The notes: generated by a model not told the origin, from the letters alone. A stretch of DNA of 38,757 bases from Verrucomicrobiota bacterium (GCA_022703965.1 JAKJHH010000012.1:1-38757), one strand, 5' to 3'; counted from the stretch's first letter, positions 1-8,835 are shown. Translations and numbers: made by a program.

Positions 1-1
1 A

Positions 2-637
2 CTCGTACAGTTGCGGACCGTGTTGAAAAACAAGGTCAACAATCTGCTGGCGGCGCGTTTCATCGAGATCAAGCGTGAAGAACTGTCCAGCGAGAAAGGG
101 CTTTTGAAGGCGCTGTCTTATCATTTTGACCCGATTACCGACATCGAGATGCAGGTAATTGTCGGACAAATCCGCAGCCTGAATAAAAGCATCGCGGAAC
201 TGGACAAGGCCATCGAGGAAAACGGCAGTAAAATGAATGGCTTTGACAACTTGAAAAGCATCAAGGGAATCGGAGCGAAAGGCGCAGCGATTATGCTGTC
301 GGTGATCGGTAATATCGCGGATTTCCGCTCCGCCAAACAGTTGGCGGCGTATATCGGCATTGTGCCACGAGTGAGCAACTCGAACGACACGGTCTGTCAC
401 GGACGCATTACGAAGAAGGGTAGTAAAACCGCCCGAACGGCGTTGGTACAGTGCTCTCTGATCGCCATGCGCTACAGTCCGTATCTGCGGCAATTTCATG
501 ATTCGGTAAAAAGTCGGCGGGGAGGTGCGAAAGCCAATATCGCCTTGGCGCGCAAATTCCTCGAAATTATCTATAAAACGTTAAAAAACAACTGGGTTTT
601 CGAAGACTTCACGCAGTTTAAACTCGTGAAAAATTAA
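2..637 (+). CDS. IS110-family transposase, C-terminal part (truncated by window edge)
   Basis: The reading frame is open to the left edge, so only the C-terminal ~210 residues are seen; the true start lies outside the window. The visible part holds a coiled segment and then the Transposase_20 (IS116/IS110/IS902) region: LKSIKGIGAKGAAIMLSVIG (a helix-hairpin-helix-like motif), AAYIGIVPRVSNSN, and GRITKKGSKTARTALVQCS. These are hallmarks of IS110-type enzymes, which carry a DEDD catalytic domain upstream (not visible here) and form circular intermediates. IS110 elements lack long terminal inverted repeats, so the right boundary cannot be fixed; a small CTTCG/CGAAG hairpin at 644-657 follows the stop. 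The next gene begins only 46 bases downstream. Confidence 0.9.
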   Translation, partial: LVQLRTVLKNKVNNLLAARFIEIKREELSSEKGLLKALSYHFDPITDIEMQVIVGQIRSLNKSIAELDKAIEENGSKMNGFDNLKSIKGIGAKGAAIMLSVIGNIADFRSAKQLAAYIGIVPRVSNSNDTVCHGRITKKGSKTARTALVQCSLIAMRYSPYLRQFHDSVKSRRGGAKANIALARKFLEIIYKTLKNNWVFEDFTQFKLVKN

Positions 638-683
638 ACCTTTCTTCGATACCGAAGTGGAAAATTATCATAGGAGACGTGAA

Positions 684-1166
684 ATGAAACAGGAAATTCT
701 GCGCATTCTTACAGAAGACGCCCATATATCAGCTGCTCGGATTGCCGAAAGGCTTGATACAACAGAAAAAAAAGTTGAGAAGGTTATCAAGCAGCTCGAA
801 AAAGATAATGTAATAATAGGATATAAGGCGATAATAGACGAATCAATACTGCCTGAAAACGCGGTAAAAGCTATTATCGAAGTGAAAGTTCGTCCCGAAA
901 GGGAAGGCGGTTTCGATAAACTCGCAAAAAGATTGTCGAAATTCCCTGAAGTTTCTTCGCTCTATCTGATGTCCGGAGGCTATGATCTCCAGGTCGTCGT
1001 CAAAGGCGAAAATCTTCAGGATGTGGCTTCGTTCGTTTCAAGCAAGCTTTCGACAATGGACGGCGTCATATCGACCGCGACACATTTTCTTTTGAAAAAA
1101 TACAAGGAATCCGGAAAAATCCTGCATGAGGAGGAAGTCAATGAAAGGCTCAAAATCACCCCGTAA
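684..1166 (+). CDS. Lrp/AsnC family transcriptional regulator
   Basis: A 160-residue leucine-responsive type regulator. Residues 1-50 form the winged helix-turn-helix (ILTEDAHISAARIAERL then TTEKKVEKVIKQLEKDNVI), and residues ~60-145 the RAM/AsnC ligand-binding domain with the glycine-containing turn SGGYDLQVVV. I chose the ATG at 684 because AGGAGA lies six bases upstream; a GTG at 657 is in frame but has no such site. It overlaps the aminotransferase gene by 26 bases, so the two are co-translated. The pairing of an Lrp-type regulator with a class I aminotransferase is seen in other bacteria, for example the Bacillus subtilis alaR-alaT pair, so a role in alanine or related amino acid metabolism is likely. 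The effector is not deducible. Confidence 0.92.
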   Translation: MKQEILRILTEDAHISAARIAERLDTTEKKVEKVIKQLEKDNVIIGYKAIIDESILPENAVKAIIEVKVRPEREGGFDKLAKRLSKFPEVSSLYLMSGGYDLQVVVKGENLQDVASFVSSKLSTMDGVISTATHFLLKKYKESGKILHEEEVNERLKITP

Positions 1167-2325
1167 GAGGGTCGCTGAACATATATCAAGTCTGCCGAAA
1201 AGCGGCATAAGAGATTTTTTTGAACTCGTAAATACAATGGAAGATGTAATTTCGCTCGGAATAGGCGAGCCGGACTTCATCACGCCATGGAGAATACGCG
1301 AAAACGCAGTCTATTCTCTCGAAAAGGGTTATACGAGTTATACCTCAAATCTTGGACTCCTTTCGCTGAGAAAGGAAATCTGTAAGTATCTGAAGTCTGA
1401 TTTCGGACTCAGTTACGCGCCCGAGAAGGAATGTATTGTCACAGTCGGAGTCAGCGAAGCTCTCGACCTGGCAATACGCGCCATAATCAATCCCGGTGAA
1501 GAAGTCATTTACAACGAACCCTGCTATGTATCGTATCCCTGCGAAATCAAAATGGCTCACGGAATTCCCGTGCCTGTTAAGACAAGGGAAGAACATCAGT
1601 TCGCAATTTTTCCTAACGACCTCAGAAAAGCAATTACTCCGAAGACAAAGCTTCTCATGCTGAACTTCCCGTGCAACCCGACAGGCGCTGTACTGGATGA
1701 TAAAACGGCTGCCGAAATTGCCGAAATTGCCGTGGAAAACGATCTGCTTGTCATTACTGACGAGATTTATTCCGAACTTTCCTATGAAAAACATGCTCCG
1801 TCAATAGCCTCTTATCCGGGCATGAAGGAAAGAACTCTCTTTCTGCACGGATTCTCTAAGGCCTTTGCCATGACAGGTTTCCGTATAGGTTATGCCTGCG
1901 GTCCTGCGGATCTAATTGATGCCATGATGAAGATTCATCAGTATTCCATGCTCTGCGCTCCGATCACAGCTCAGAAAGCTGCTGAAGAAGCCCTCAAGCA
2001 CGGAAAAAAGGATATGGCAAAAATGCGTGAAGAGTACAGAGAACGCAGAAACGTCATCGTTAAAAAGCTCAATGAAGCCGGACTTAAATGTCTGATGCCG
2101 AAGGGTGCATTCTATGTATTCCCGAACATCACATCAACAGGTCTGACTTCGATGGAGTTTGCGACAAGACTTCTTCGTGAGCAGAAGGTAGCTGTAGTTC
2201 CCGGAACCGCTTTCGGCCCTTCCGGAGAAGGCTATGTACGTGCCGCCTATGCCGCTTCGATGGAGAACATTATCGAAGCCACAGAAAAAATATCTCTCTT
2301 TGTAAAATCCCTGAAGCAGGCGTAA
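1141..2325 (+). CDS. Class I/II PLP-dependent aminotransferase (AlaT/AspC-like)
   Basis: A 394-residue fold-type I aminotransferase, full length for the family. Visible motifs: SLGIGEPDF near residue 38, NFPCNPTGA with N179 for the PLP ring, ITDEIYSEL with D207 and Y210, and HGFSKAFAMTGFRIGY, where K240 should form the Schiff base with PLP. The start is ATG 1141, preceded by AGGAGG at 1129-1134 with a six-base spacer; the ATG at 1126 would place that site inside the gene. Being inside the 3' end of the Lrp-type gene argues for translational coupling. Probable reaction: amino-group transfer between an amino acid (alanine, aspartate or similar) and 2-oxoglutarate in the cytoplasm. Exact substrate unknown. 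Confidence 0.93.
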   Translation: MKGSKSPRKRVAEHISSLPKSGIRDFFELVNTMEDVISLGIGEPDFITPWRIRENAVYSLEKGYTSYTSNLGLLSLRKEICKYLKSDFGLSYAPEKECIVTVGVSEALDLAIRAIINPGEEVIYNEPCYVSYPCEIKMAHGIPVPVKTREEHQFAIFPNDLRKAITPKTKLLMLNFPCNPTGAVLDDKTAAEIAEIAVENDLLVITDEIYSELSYEKHAPSIASYPGMKERTLFLHGFSKAFAMTGFRIGYACGPADLIDAMMKIHQYSMLCAPITAQKAAEEALKHGKKDMAKMREEYRERRNVIVKKLNEAGLKCLMPKGAFYVFPNITSTGLTSMEFATRLLREQKVAVVPGTAFGPSGEGYVRAAYAASMENIIEATEKISLFVKSLKQA

Positions 2326-2386
2326 GAAGGGGTGACCCCTTCACCCTATAAGTGCGGCTCCGGCTCCGCCCGCCGCACAGGAAATG

Positions 2387-2417
2387 CCAGCTTCCTTAGA
2401 GAGGGAAGCTGGTTTCT
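2387..2417 (+). terminator. Probable intrinsic terminator of the Lrp-aminotransferase operon
   Basis: A nine-base perfect stem, CCAGCTTCC at 2387-2395 and GGAAGCTGG at 2404-2412, has an eight-base loop and is followed by TTTCT. Two weaker hairpins lie just before it (around 2329-2343 and 2352-2377). It sits 60 bases after the stop of the aminotransferase gene. The U-tract is short, so efficiency is uncertain. Confidence 0.6.
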
Positions 2418-2726
2418 ATAATCTTCAAAAGATCCGTCATTATAATCGATTTATAATAAATTAATTAACAATATGACGGATAAATGACGGAAGTTAATTT
2501 TTAAGCCCTGCAAACGAATATTTTGCTTCTCTCACGTAAAAGAAGTACTATAAGATAAGAAATACGAAGATTTGCCTTGTTCATAGACTATTTAAATCTT
2601 GAACTCTAGATCCACCAGCCATTTTATTATCAAAATCATTAAAATGGTGCCATGCATGGCATATTCTTTATTTCTAATCAATTACAAATTTATTAATGAA
2701 ACGCAATGTTACATATCCGATTAAAA
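2418..2726. other. A+T-rich intergenic spacer, no gene seen
   Basis: No coding frame with a start and ribosome site is visible. It holds several inverted repeats: ATCCGTCAT at 2432-2440 with ATGACGGAT at 2473-2481, CCATTTTA at 2619-2626 with TAAAATGG at 2640-2647, and a 12-base palindrome GCCATGCATGGC at 2649-2660. No tRNA or known riboswitch core was recognised. The region lies between two converging transcription units. Confidence 0.6.
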
Positions 2727-2756
2727 AATAAAGCCGTCAAAAATGACGGCTTTATT
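2727..2756 (-). terminator. Intrinsic terminator, minus strand (downstream of the GHL6-like gene)
   Basis: A 13-base stem (2727-2739 with 2744-2756) contains AAGCCGTCA/TGACGGCTT and has a four-base loop. On the minus strand it is followed by a run of T residues (2721-2728 read in reverse), the form of a rho-independent terminator. It lies 35 bases past the stop at 2792. Confidence 0.8.
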
Positions 2757-2791
2757 CAGAAATCTTTAAATTTCTTCTGTCTTTTGACAGA

Positions 2792-4801
2792 TCATGCCTG
2801 TTTCTTTCCATAATGGAGAACAATCATCTTATGGCATTCGAAGGTCTGATCTTCGATTTCGAGAAGATTGCGGTTGTAACGGAATTTGAGTTCCTTGCCA
2901 TCCGGCTCGGAGACAACCTTTGTAACTTTTTCGGGCAGTTTTACGGCGATATTCTTTACAGTCAAAGGCATGAGTTCTTCGATAACTTCAATGCTCTTTG
3001 TACCGCGAATCTTGTCGCCGGGCTCTGTCTGAGCGCCGCGGCAGATTGTGTTTGCGTAGAGAAGATGGAGAATATAACGTGATTCCTTCTTCTGCTGCAT
3101 GAGGCTTATACGTGCCGTAGACGGCATTGAAGTTTCGACGCTCGAGGCTCCGGCAAAGGCTTTTATCAGTTTAACCAGATAATCTTTGTAGACGACTGCG
3201 CCGTATGCGTAGTAGTTTGTGAAAACCGGATGAGCTACATAAAGGATATTGCCGTTTATAGTTCCTGCGTCATAGCCAGAAGCCTTCGGCTTGTTAGGAG
3301 CGTGCTGGTGAGAACAGAAATGCTGGATGTTTCTGTTAAAATAAGGATTGTAGATTTCGCCGATGCTTTTGCCTTTTTTAGCCTTGATTCTTGCCGAACG
3401 GAAATACATGACCATCGGGCTTTCCATGAAGGAGGAGCGGAATTCCTTTTCAGGAAGAACATAGTCGGGACGGAATTCGCTGAGACCTGAATAATCGGCT
3501 CCGATATCGAAGAGGAATTCAGTTTTCTCTTCATTCATGCCGCTTGAGCCTGTGAGCATGATTTTTCCGCCGTTTTTAAGATATTTATCCGTTTTCTTCT
3601 TGAGGTCTTTTGATACGTAGACATCATCAGGGAAGATAATCATTTTGTATTTGGAGAAATCCGCATGGGTGTCGATGACGTCGAAAAGGAAATGACCTTC
3701 GAGGAGTATGCGGCTGGCACCGGTGTCGGAATGAGTTTCGCGCGGCGGTTCCTTCTGCGTTGATGCGCTCGAAAGCAGGGCGATGTCGGCAACATTTTCA
3801 ACGTTGTCGCAAAATTTTTCCTTGGCTTCGACTTCCTTATAAGCGGCACCGATGGTGGCGTATGTTGTGGCATCAAGTTTTCCGTCGGGATGGAGCTGGT
3901 CGCCGATGCTGCATTTTGCTCCGAAAGCAAGCATGGCGGCGCATTCATAACGCAGAGCGTTAGGATGTTTGTAGCCTCCGAATTCGCCCCATGTAGTGTG
4001 GAATTTTCCTGTCATGCCGAGGAAGTCCAGACCGAGAGTCTGAGCGTATTTTGCCGAGATCGGGAAGTGGTCGTATCCCCAGCCGCCTGTAGGCAGGGAT
4101 TCCAGCTCAAGATGGCTGAAGTCCTTGAGAATATCTCGTTTGCCGGGCGTGATGTGGCCGCTGTTGTGGAATACTGGATAATCTTTCTTGTATGCACGGA
4201 CGGCGTCAGTCGTCATTCTGTAGTATCTGTCATAGCCCATCTGCGCGCATTTTTTACGGTCGGATTCGAGTTCAGGATTAAGGTTATGTTTTTTCATGAG
4301 AGCCATGCATGAAGGACAGCAGCACTGTCCCTGCCAGATGATATCGAGGAATATGCCGTTTGAGTCGGGATAGATTTTAACTACTTCTTTGATCTGTTCG
4401 CAGAGGTAGTCAAGATATGGTGAGTTGAAGCACATTTTTTTGAAGCCGGTATAAAGATCCTCTTTGCTGCCGAAATCGCGTTCTCTCCATTCGGGATGAA
4501 TTTCATAAGCGGCGTCATCGAGTCCGGCTGAAAGGTAAATAGGTGTCTTAACTCCGATTTCCTCGCAAGCTTCATACTGAGCCTTGAGCAGGTCGAAGGA
4601 AAGATGAGGATGCATTCTGCCGACCTTTGTAGGGTGGTAGCTCCATCCGTGGTGGCACTTCGAGAAAATGGTTATCGAATTGACTCTGGCATCCTTGAGT
4701 CTTTTCTGCCATTCTTTTTTGTTGAATGCTTTGCCGATTCCTGCAATATCGGGTGAGGTGTGGAAGTCGAGATGAACCTGACGAAAGGGAAGTTTATGCA
4801 T
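2792..4801 (-). CDS. GHL6/GH42M-type glycoside hydrolase, GH151-like (possible alpha-L-fucosidase), cytoplasmic
   Basis: A 669-residue protein without a signal peptide. The N-terminal ~310 residues match the hypothetical glycosyl hydrolase 6 (GHL6) TIM-barrel family: FRQVHLDFHTSP at 6-17, FSKCHHGWSYHP at 46-57, GIFLDIIWQGQ at 149-159, and FHTTWGEFGGYKHPNALRYE at 267-286, then GAKCSIGDQLHPDG. The middle (about 330-540) resembles the beta-galactosidase trimerisation domain (GH42M). The same layout occurs in GH151, which has characterised alpha-L-fucosidases; D153 (FLDI) is a candidate nucleophile by analogy. The start has AGGAA eight bases upstream. A cysteine cluster CCCPSC at 160-165 is noteworthy and could bind metal. 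The lack of an export signal suggests action on imported oligosaccharides. Substrate assignment is tentative. Confidence 0.78.
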   Translation of the reverse strand: MHKLPFRQVHLDFHTSPDIAGIGKAFNKKEWQKRLKDARVNSITIFSKCHHGWSYHPTKVGRMHPHLSFDLLKAQYEACEEIGVKTPIYLSAGLDDAAYEIHPEWRERDFGSKEDLYTGFKKMCFNSPYLDYLCEQIKEVVKIYPDSNGIFLDIIWQGQCCCPSCMALMKKHNLNPELESDRKKCAQMGYDRYYRMTTDAVRAYKKDYPVFHNSGHITPGKRDILKDFSHLELESLPTGGWGYDHFPISAKYAQTLGLDFLGMTGKFHTTWGEFGGYKHPNALRYECAAMLAFGAKCSIGDQLHPDGKLDATTYATIGAAYKEVEAKEKFCDNVENVADIALLSSASTQKEPPRETHSDTGASRILLEGHFLFDVIDTHADFSKYKMIIFPDDVYVSKDLKKKTDKYLKNGGKIMLTGSSGMNEEKTEFLFDIGADYSGLSEFRPDYVLPEKEFRSSFMESPMVMYFRSARIKAKKGKSIGEIYNPYFNRNIQHFCSHQHAPNKPKASGYDAGTINGNILYVAHPVFTNYYAYGAVVYKDYLVKLIKAFAGASSVETSMPSTARISLMQQKKESRYILHLLYANTICRGAQTEPGDKIRGTKSIEVIEELMPLTVKNIAVKLPEKVTKVVSEPDGKELKFRYNRNLLEIEDQTFECHKMIVLHYGKKQA

Positions 4802-4837
4802 TGTATTATTCCTGAATTAATTTTAAATACAATGTCT

Positions 4838-4843
4838 ATTATA
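4838..4843 (-). promoter_or_regulatory. Possible -10 element for the GHL6-like gene
   Basis: The minus strand reads a perfect TATAAT here, 36 bases before the start codon at 4801 and after the terminator of the upstream operon, which implies a separate promoter. No good -35 is seen at the right spacing. Confidence 0.35.
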
Positions 4844-4908
4844 TTCTATTGCAGTGCTTTTTAAATGTCTGAGTTATCCATTTTTGTGTACGCTGTATTC
4901 ATTTTAGC

Positions 4909-4940
4909 AAAAAAGGAACCGTAGATGGGCTACGGTTCCT
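4909..4940 (-). terminator. Strong intrinsic terminator of the LacI-pseudopilin-GH operon
   Basis: An 11-base perfect stem (4914-4924 with 4930-4940, AGGAACCGTAG/CTACGGTTCCT) and a five-base loop are followed on the minus strand by six T residues (4909-4914 reversed). It lies 15 bases after the stop at 4956. Confidence 0.9.
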
Positions 4941-4955
4941 GAAAAGAGCTTAGCA

Positions 4956-6725
4956 TTATTTGTCGCTTGTCTTTAAAGTTCCTCTGAAACTGCTGACGCT
5001 GTTCGGAGCCAGAATCAGTACATTGTCCTTGAGGGGAATATCCGTTAGTTTCCAGAACTTGCTTTCGCCTGGGACTTCCGCCTGGTAGAATTTTGCTGAG
5101 TCGCAGCTCATCTGTCTGAAGTTCTGGAGGGTATATTTATTTTTGCCTGTATCAAGGACTAGTCTGACAGGTTTATCCTGAGTATTTACTATGACGCCGC
5201 CGATTTTTGAGCGGTCTTTGTCTGTGCAGATGAACCAGTCGAGGTCTCCGGGCTTTTTGCTTTTATTCTCGAGGCTGAGGCCGTCGGCATAGATAGCCGA
5301 GCTCATGGGGCCGAGATCGGCTTTGTGCTCCAGAAGCATCGGGCAGTCTCTTATGAGATCATTGAGCATCTTGTTGACAGGGCCGAAGGGACCGATATCG
5401 AACTGAGGCTTCCCCTCCTTTGTTCTGAGCTGAGTAGTTTTACTCGGCTTTGCGTTTTCCTGATACTGGAAAACCCATTCATCACCGACTTCGTTTCCGC
5501 TTGTGTTGCCTTTGCCGGGAGACCAGTATCCGAGTCCGCTTGAGCAGAGGAATTCGTGCGCTGTGGAATAGTCGATTTTGGGATGGCTTAGGATTGTCAT
5601 GGCGAATTTTGCGTTCCAGATAGCACCCATCGCAAAAGTTCTGTGATCGCTGCCTCCGACACCTGTATAACGCCATTCGGTGGCGAGAAAGCGTAAATGA
5701 TCCGTATTAGGAAGCTTGCTGAGGTCGGTGGCAAGAGAGAGTCCGCGGTAATTTGCGTTATATATGCTTCTTGCGCCGTAGACATGGATGGTTACGTAAT
5801 CAATTTTTTTAATGTAGTCTCCGAGGGCAGGGATCATTTTCTCGTGCCATGTGAACCAGTCGGAGTTTTGTCCGCGTTTTTTGAGGCTTTCGATGAACTG
5901 TTTGATAAAAGGATCGTCAGTGTTTCTGAGTATAGTAGGAATCGAAAGTTTTATGTCGGGTTGCAGTGCCTTGGCCGCGTCCACGATTTTCTTTGTGTAT
6001 TCCGCGTAAAGCACAGGATCCCATGCGGTGAAGGATTCATTTCCGATTTCCCAGGCTACATAGAGGTCTTTATAACCGTTTTTGAGTACCCATGAAAGTT
6101 TTCTCATGTTATCCGCGACCGCACCGTCAAAATACTTGGGATTATTGCGGAAACGGACAACTTTTTTTGTTTCGGGATCGTAATACTGGTCGTCGCCGAA
6201 AGCTCCGATTATCTGAATATTGTTGCTGCGGCAGAAAGCGTGGAATTCTTCAGGCGGAAACCATGCGACATCCGGATTATGAGTTTCAATTACAATGGGA
6301 GTCGAGGGCAGCTTATATTTTTTTACCATTTCGTCATACTCGTCGACCTGAACCAAATCCCAGTCGGGCGCGTCGGCTTCCTTGTAGGCGGAAAGTCTTC
6401 GTATTTTAGCCTTGGCTTCACGCAGAGCCAGAGTTTCCTCCTTGCTGAACCATCCGAATTCCGAGCGTCCGTCCATGCGAAGAACTGGAGAACCGATATT
6501 GAGGAGGAATTTGCTGAAGATATCTTTATTATCGAGCATTTTCCTGATGCTGTAATGAGATCTAAACTGCTGCGCGTTTGCGCCAAGATATGAATGCGAA
6601 AGATCCTTTTCCACCTGCTCAGTATTGATTTTCAGAACGCGTTCATTGCTGTCGGCATTTACCTGAAAAACGCAACAGAGCAGGGCTGACAGTGTCAAAA
6701 TTTTCTTTAGTGATTTGATGTTCAT
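4956..6725 (-). CDS. Secreted clan GH-A glycoside hydrolase (GH51/GH39/GH5-like)
   Basis: A 589-residue exported enzyme. Residues 1-25 form a signal peptide (MNIKSLKKILTLSALLCCVF, then cleavage near NADS). The body is a TIM barrel of clan GH-A: the acid/base region reads LYVAWEIGNESF with E230, and the nucleophile strand reads RFLATEWRYTG with E350, a spacing typical for the clan; HVYG at 314-317 is the usual beta-6 strand. A beta-sandwich-like C-terminal part (~480-589) follows. Exact family cannot be fixed by eye; GH51 alpha-L-arabinofuranosidase or GH39-type activity are candidates. The start has AAGGA six bases upstream. It is the last gene of an operon with the pseudopilin (15 bases upstream) and the LacI regulator, and is followed by a strong terminator. 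Confidence 0.8.
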   Translation of the reverse strand: MNIKSLKKILTLSALLCCVFQVNADSNERVLKINTEQVEKDLSHSYLGANAQQFRSHYSIRKMLDNKDIFSKFLLNIGSPVLRMDGRSEFGWFSKEETLALREAKAKIRRLSAYKEADAPDWDLVQVDEYDEMVKKYKLPSTPIVIETHNPDVAWFPPEEFHAFCRSNNIQIIGAFGDDQYYDPETKKVVRFRNNPKYFDGAVADNMRKLSWVLKNGYKDLYVAWEIGNESFTAWDPVLYAEYTKKIVDAAKALQPDIKLSIPTILRNTDDPFIKQFIESLKKRGQNSDWFTWHEKMIPALGDYIKKIDYVTIHVYGARSIYNANYRGLSLATDLSKLPNTDHLRFLATEWRYTGVGGSDHRTFAMGAIWNAKFAMTILSHPKIDYSTAHEFLCSSGLGYWSPGKGNTSGNEVGDEWVFQYQENAKPSKTTQLRTKEGKPQFDIGPFGPVNKMLNDLIRDCPMLLEHKADLGPMSSAIYADGLSLENKSKKPGDLDWFICTDKDRSKIGGVIVNTQDKPVRLVLDTGKNKYTLQNFRQMSCDSAKFYQAEVPGESKFWKLTDIPLKDNVLILAPNSVSSFRGTLKTSDK

Positions 6726-6740
6726 AATTATCCTTATTTT

Positions 6741-7478
6741 TCAGCGGTTCATTCTAGTGAAAATTACCGGAATTGTGGAGGCGTAATAAAGACAGGTCAG
6801 ATTTGAAGCTTTTAAGAATGTGACGCTGCCGTCCTGATAAAGCACATCCTGTCCCGTTCCATGTACGCAGATTTCAGGTTCAAGATAAAAGCAGTCGGCC
6901 GCCATAGAGCGTGTGGGATATGTGAGCCGATAGCTTTGATCCCAGGCTGTAGTTGACTCCGTCTGTTCGGCAAGGTAAGGACGGCAGGCGTAAGAGGTAT
7001 GCAGCTGTTTTTTAGTGCCGACGGCTCCTGTTCCGCCATATGACATTTCCCAGAACTTGCCTTCGTCAGGCACAGCCTCATAGCTTCCGAATGAGCTGAA
7101 GACAAGCTTACGGGCCGGACACTGAAAGGTCTTGAGATTGTTGATGTATCCGGGCAGATACAAAGCGCTTCCGAGTCCGTAATAGCTGTTTATCCGTTTG
7201 AAGAGAGTAACGGACTTTACTCTGTCTGTGTAAGCGGTTCCTGACTCGACAGTGGGACTCCATGTGTTGGGAAAATAGTTGTTGTAATCGCCGGCATAGC
7301 CGATGATTCCGACTCCGAGCTGTTTGAGGTTGTTGACGCAGTTGATCTGCTTTGCCTTGTCGCGTACTTTATTCAGGCTAGGCAGAAGCATCGCGGCCAG
7401 AATAGCGATTATTGCTATAACCACCAGAAGCTCAATCAGTGTAAAGAAAACAGATTTGTTTTTCCGATCAGTCTTCAT
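6741..7478 (-). CDS. Pseudopilin-like secreted protein (prepilin N-methylation helix, H-X9-DG)
   Basis: A 245-residue protein. The N-terminus is [11 protein letters not shown] followed by [18 protein letters not shown], the class III prepilin helix with Glu at +5. The C-terminal part has conserved Cys/Tyr and ends with [12 protein letters not shown], an exact H-X9-DG box of the prepilin-type processing-associated family. I chose ATG 7478, which has GGAGA eight bases upstream; two further ATGs at 7493 and 7508 have weaker sites. The residue before the cleavage position is Phe rather than the usual Gly. It lies 32 bases after the LacI stop and 15 bases before the GH gene, so all three are likely co-transcribed. 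The role is unknown; it may assist export or surface attachment of the enzyme. Confidence 0.85.
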   Translation of the reverse strand: MKTDRKNKSVFFTLIELLVVIAIIAILAAMLLPSLNKVRDKAKQINCVNNLKQLGVGIIGYAGDYNNYFPNTWSPTVESGTAYTDRVKSVTLFKRINSYYGLGSALYLPGYINNLKTFQCPARKLVFSSFGSYEAVPDEGKFWEMSYGGTGAVGTKKQLHTSYACRPYLAEQTESTTAWDQSYRLTYPTRSMAADCFYLEPEICVHGTGQDVLYQDGSVTFLKASNLTCLYYASTIPVIFTRMNR

Positions 7479-7500
7479 TTTTTCATTCTCCATAGAACTT

Positions 7501-7510
7501 GTTTGCAAAC
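7501..7510. promoter_or_regulatory. Palindrome GTTTGCAAAC between LacI gene and pseudopilin
   Basis: A perfect 10-base palindrome lies immediately after the LacI stop codon and before the pseudopilin ribosome site. It could be an internal operator, but it differs in sequence from the palindrome at the lacI promoter. Confidence 0.35.
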
Positions 7511-8563
7511 TCAGATATGCTTATTGGAACCGCATGATTCGCGCTGAATTATGACTCCTTCAAATGAGCCTTTGAGAATCTGTTGAGCAGGCATGGGAAT
7601 CTGCTTGTCCAGATAATCTGTAAGAGTTTCAACTGCACGCCCGGCTATAGCCTCAAGATCATAGTGAATTGCTGTAAGAGACGGATTTGTCAGTCCGCAT
7701 ATCTGAGTATCCGTTCCGCTCACCAGGCTGAGTTCTTCCGGACATCTGATACCGTGGCTGTGAAGCTCTCTTGTCAGTCCCGCCATTAACTGATCGCTGC
7801 CCAGAATGACTGTGGGACGTTCTGCTTCTGGACGGGAGAGCCAGTAATTCATCAACGGTTTCGCTGCGTTAAGGTCGATCAGCCCGTGCGGAGGCGTAAA
7901 GACATCCAGCGTCATATGGCGAGTTTCCGCTTCAGAGTGCAGACGTTCGCTAAAGCATTTGACCTTGAATTTTGTCGCTTCATTTTCCGCGGAACATATC
8001 AGCATTCTGCGATGTCCGAGTTCTGCGCAGTGCCGAGCCATTTTCCAATAACCTTCCACAATATCAAATGAAATAACGGGAATCGCCTCCGGCCTGAGAA
8101 TGTTGCTTCCTATCAGGACTGCGGGGATATTGGCATTTTTAAATTTTTCCACAACTGCCATGTCTGTAGGGCCGCAGAGAATTATTCCGTCGACGCTTTT
8201 TTGTCCGATGCTCTGAGGGAACACAAAATTTTCAAGGTTGGAAAGGTTGTACAGACATATATTCAGACCATAACCTTTGTTTCTGCATACATGTTCCACG
8301 CCGGAAAGAAATCCCGCAAAATACTGATTGCTCCAGCCGCCCTGTACGCTGTCTGAAAGGATGAAGCCGATATATCCTGTTTTTTTGGTTGCCAACGCTC
8401 TTGCCGCCGCATTAGGCTGATATCCCATAGTTTCTGCCATTTTGCGTACTTTTTCCACTGTCACGGGCGAAAACTTGATCGGCCCTCCCTTGTGATTGAT
8501 TATGCGGGATACTGTGGATTCCTGTACCCCTATTTCCTTGGCGATCTGTTTCAGAGTTATCAT
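7511..8563 (-). CDS. LacI family transcriptional regulator
   Basis: A 350-residue LacI/GalR repressor of normal length. Residues 1-26 are the helix-turn-helix ([20 protein letters not shown]), followed by the hinge region with [15 protein letters not shown], then a periplasmic-binding-protein-like effector domain ([44 protein letters not shown]). A few extra residues ([10 protein letters not shown]) extend the loop after the recognition helix. AAGAAGG lies seven bases before the ATG. Its promoter is a perfect sigma70 consensus with a palindromic operator over the start site, which predicts autorepression. It heads the operon with a pseudopilin and an exported GH, so it probably senses a sugar released by that enzyme. 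Confidence 0.93.
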   Translation of the reverse strand: MITLKQIAKEIGVQESTVSRIINHKGGPIKFSPVTVEKVRKMAETMGYQPNAAARALATKKTGYIGFILSDSVQGGWSNQYFAGFLSGVEHVCRNKGYGLNICLYNLSNLENFVFPQSIGQKSVDGIILCGPTDMAVVEKFKNANIPAVLIGSNILRPEAIPVISFDIVEGYWKMARHCAELGHRRMLICSAENEATKFKVKCFSERLHSEAETRHMTLDVFTPPHGLIDLNAAKPLMNYWLSRPEAERPTVILGSDQLMAGLTRELHSHGIRCPEELSLVSGTDTQICGLTNPSLTAIHYDLEAIAGRAVETLTDYLDKQIPMPAQQILKGSFEGVIIQRESCGSNKHI

Positions 8564-8590
8564 TTTATTGCCTTCTTTTTATTAAGCAGG

Positions 8591-8615
8591 ACAAGCGTAG
8601 TACGACAAGCGCTTG
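8591..8615 (-). promoter_or_regulatory. LacI-type operator (CAAGCGCTTG) and repeated half-site
   Basis: A perfect palindrome CAAGCGCTTG at 8606-8615 overlaps the predicted transcription start. The seven-base unit ACAAGCG occurs at 8591-8597 and again at 8605-8611, a 14-base step. Such GC-centred palindromes are typical LacI/GalR operators, so autoregulation by the downstream regulator is likely. Confidence 0.65.
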
Positions 8616-8620
8616 CATTA

Positions 8621-8649
8621 ATTATACAACAAGCTCTTTCTATTGTCAA
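8621..8649 (-). promoter_or_regulatory. Consensus sigma70 promoter of the LacI-pseudopilin-GH operon
   Basis: The minus strand reads TTGACA (8644-8649), a 17-base spacer, and TATAAT (8621-8626): a 12 out of 12 match to the sigma70 consensus at optimal spacing. The start site should fall near 8614, within the palindromic operator, about 50 bases before the LacI start codon. Confidence 0.85.
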
Positions 8650-8728
8650 TACCATAAACAGATCAAGCTGTTAAGAAGCTTTGGCTTTAGTAATGTGACT
8701 CTCTTCTTTATATTGAGTGGAATTAAAC

Positions 8729-8755
8729 CACGAAGGGCGCGAAGGACACGAAGGA
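8729..8755. repeat. 9-bp tandem repeat, CACGAAGGN x3
   Basis: Three units CACGAAGGG, CGCGAAGGA and CACGAAGGA stand head to tail with no gaps. Confidence 0.75.
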
Positions 8756-8835
8756 TAAGCTTGGAGATTAGGAACTTACATCATGAAGTCATGTAAAATA
8801 TTATCACAAATTAAAGTTTGCTCTGATCTTGTTTT

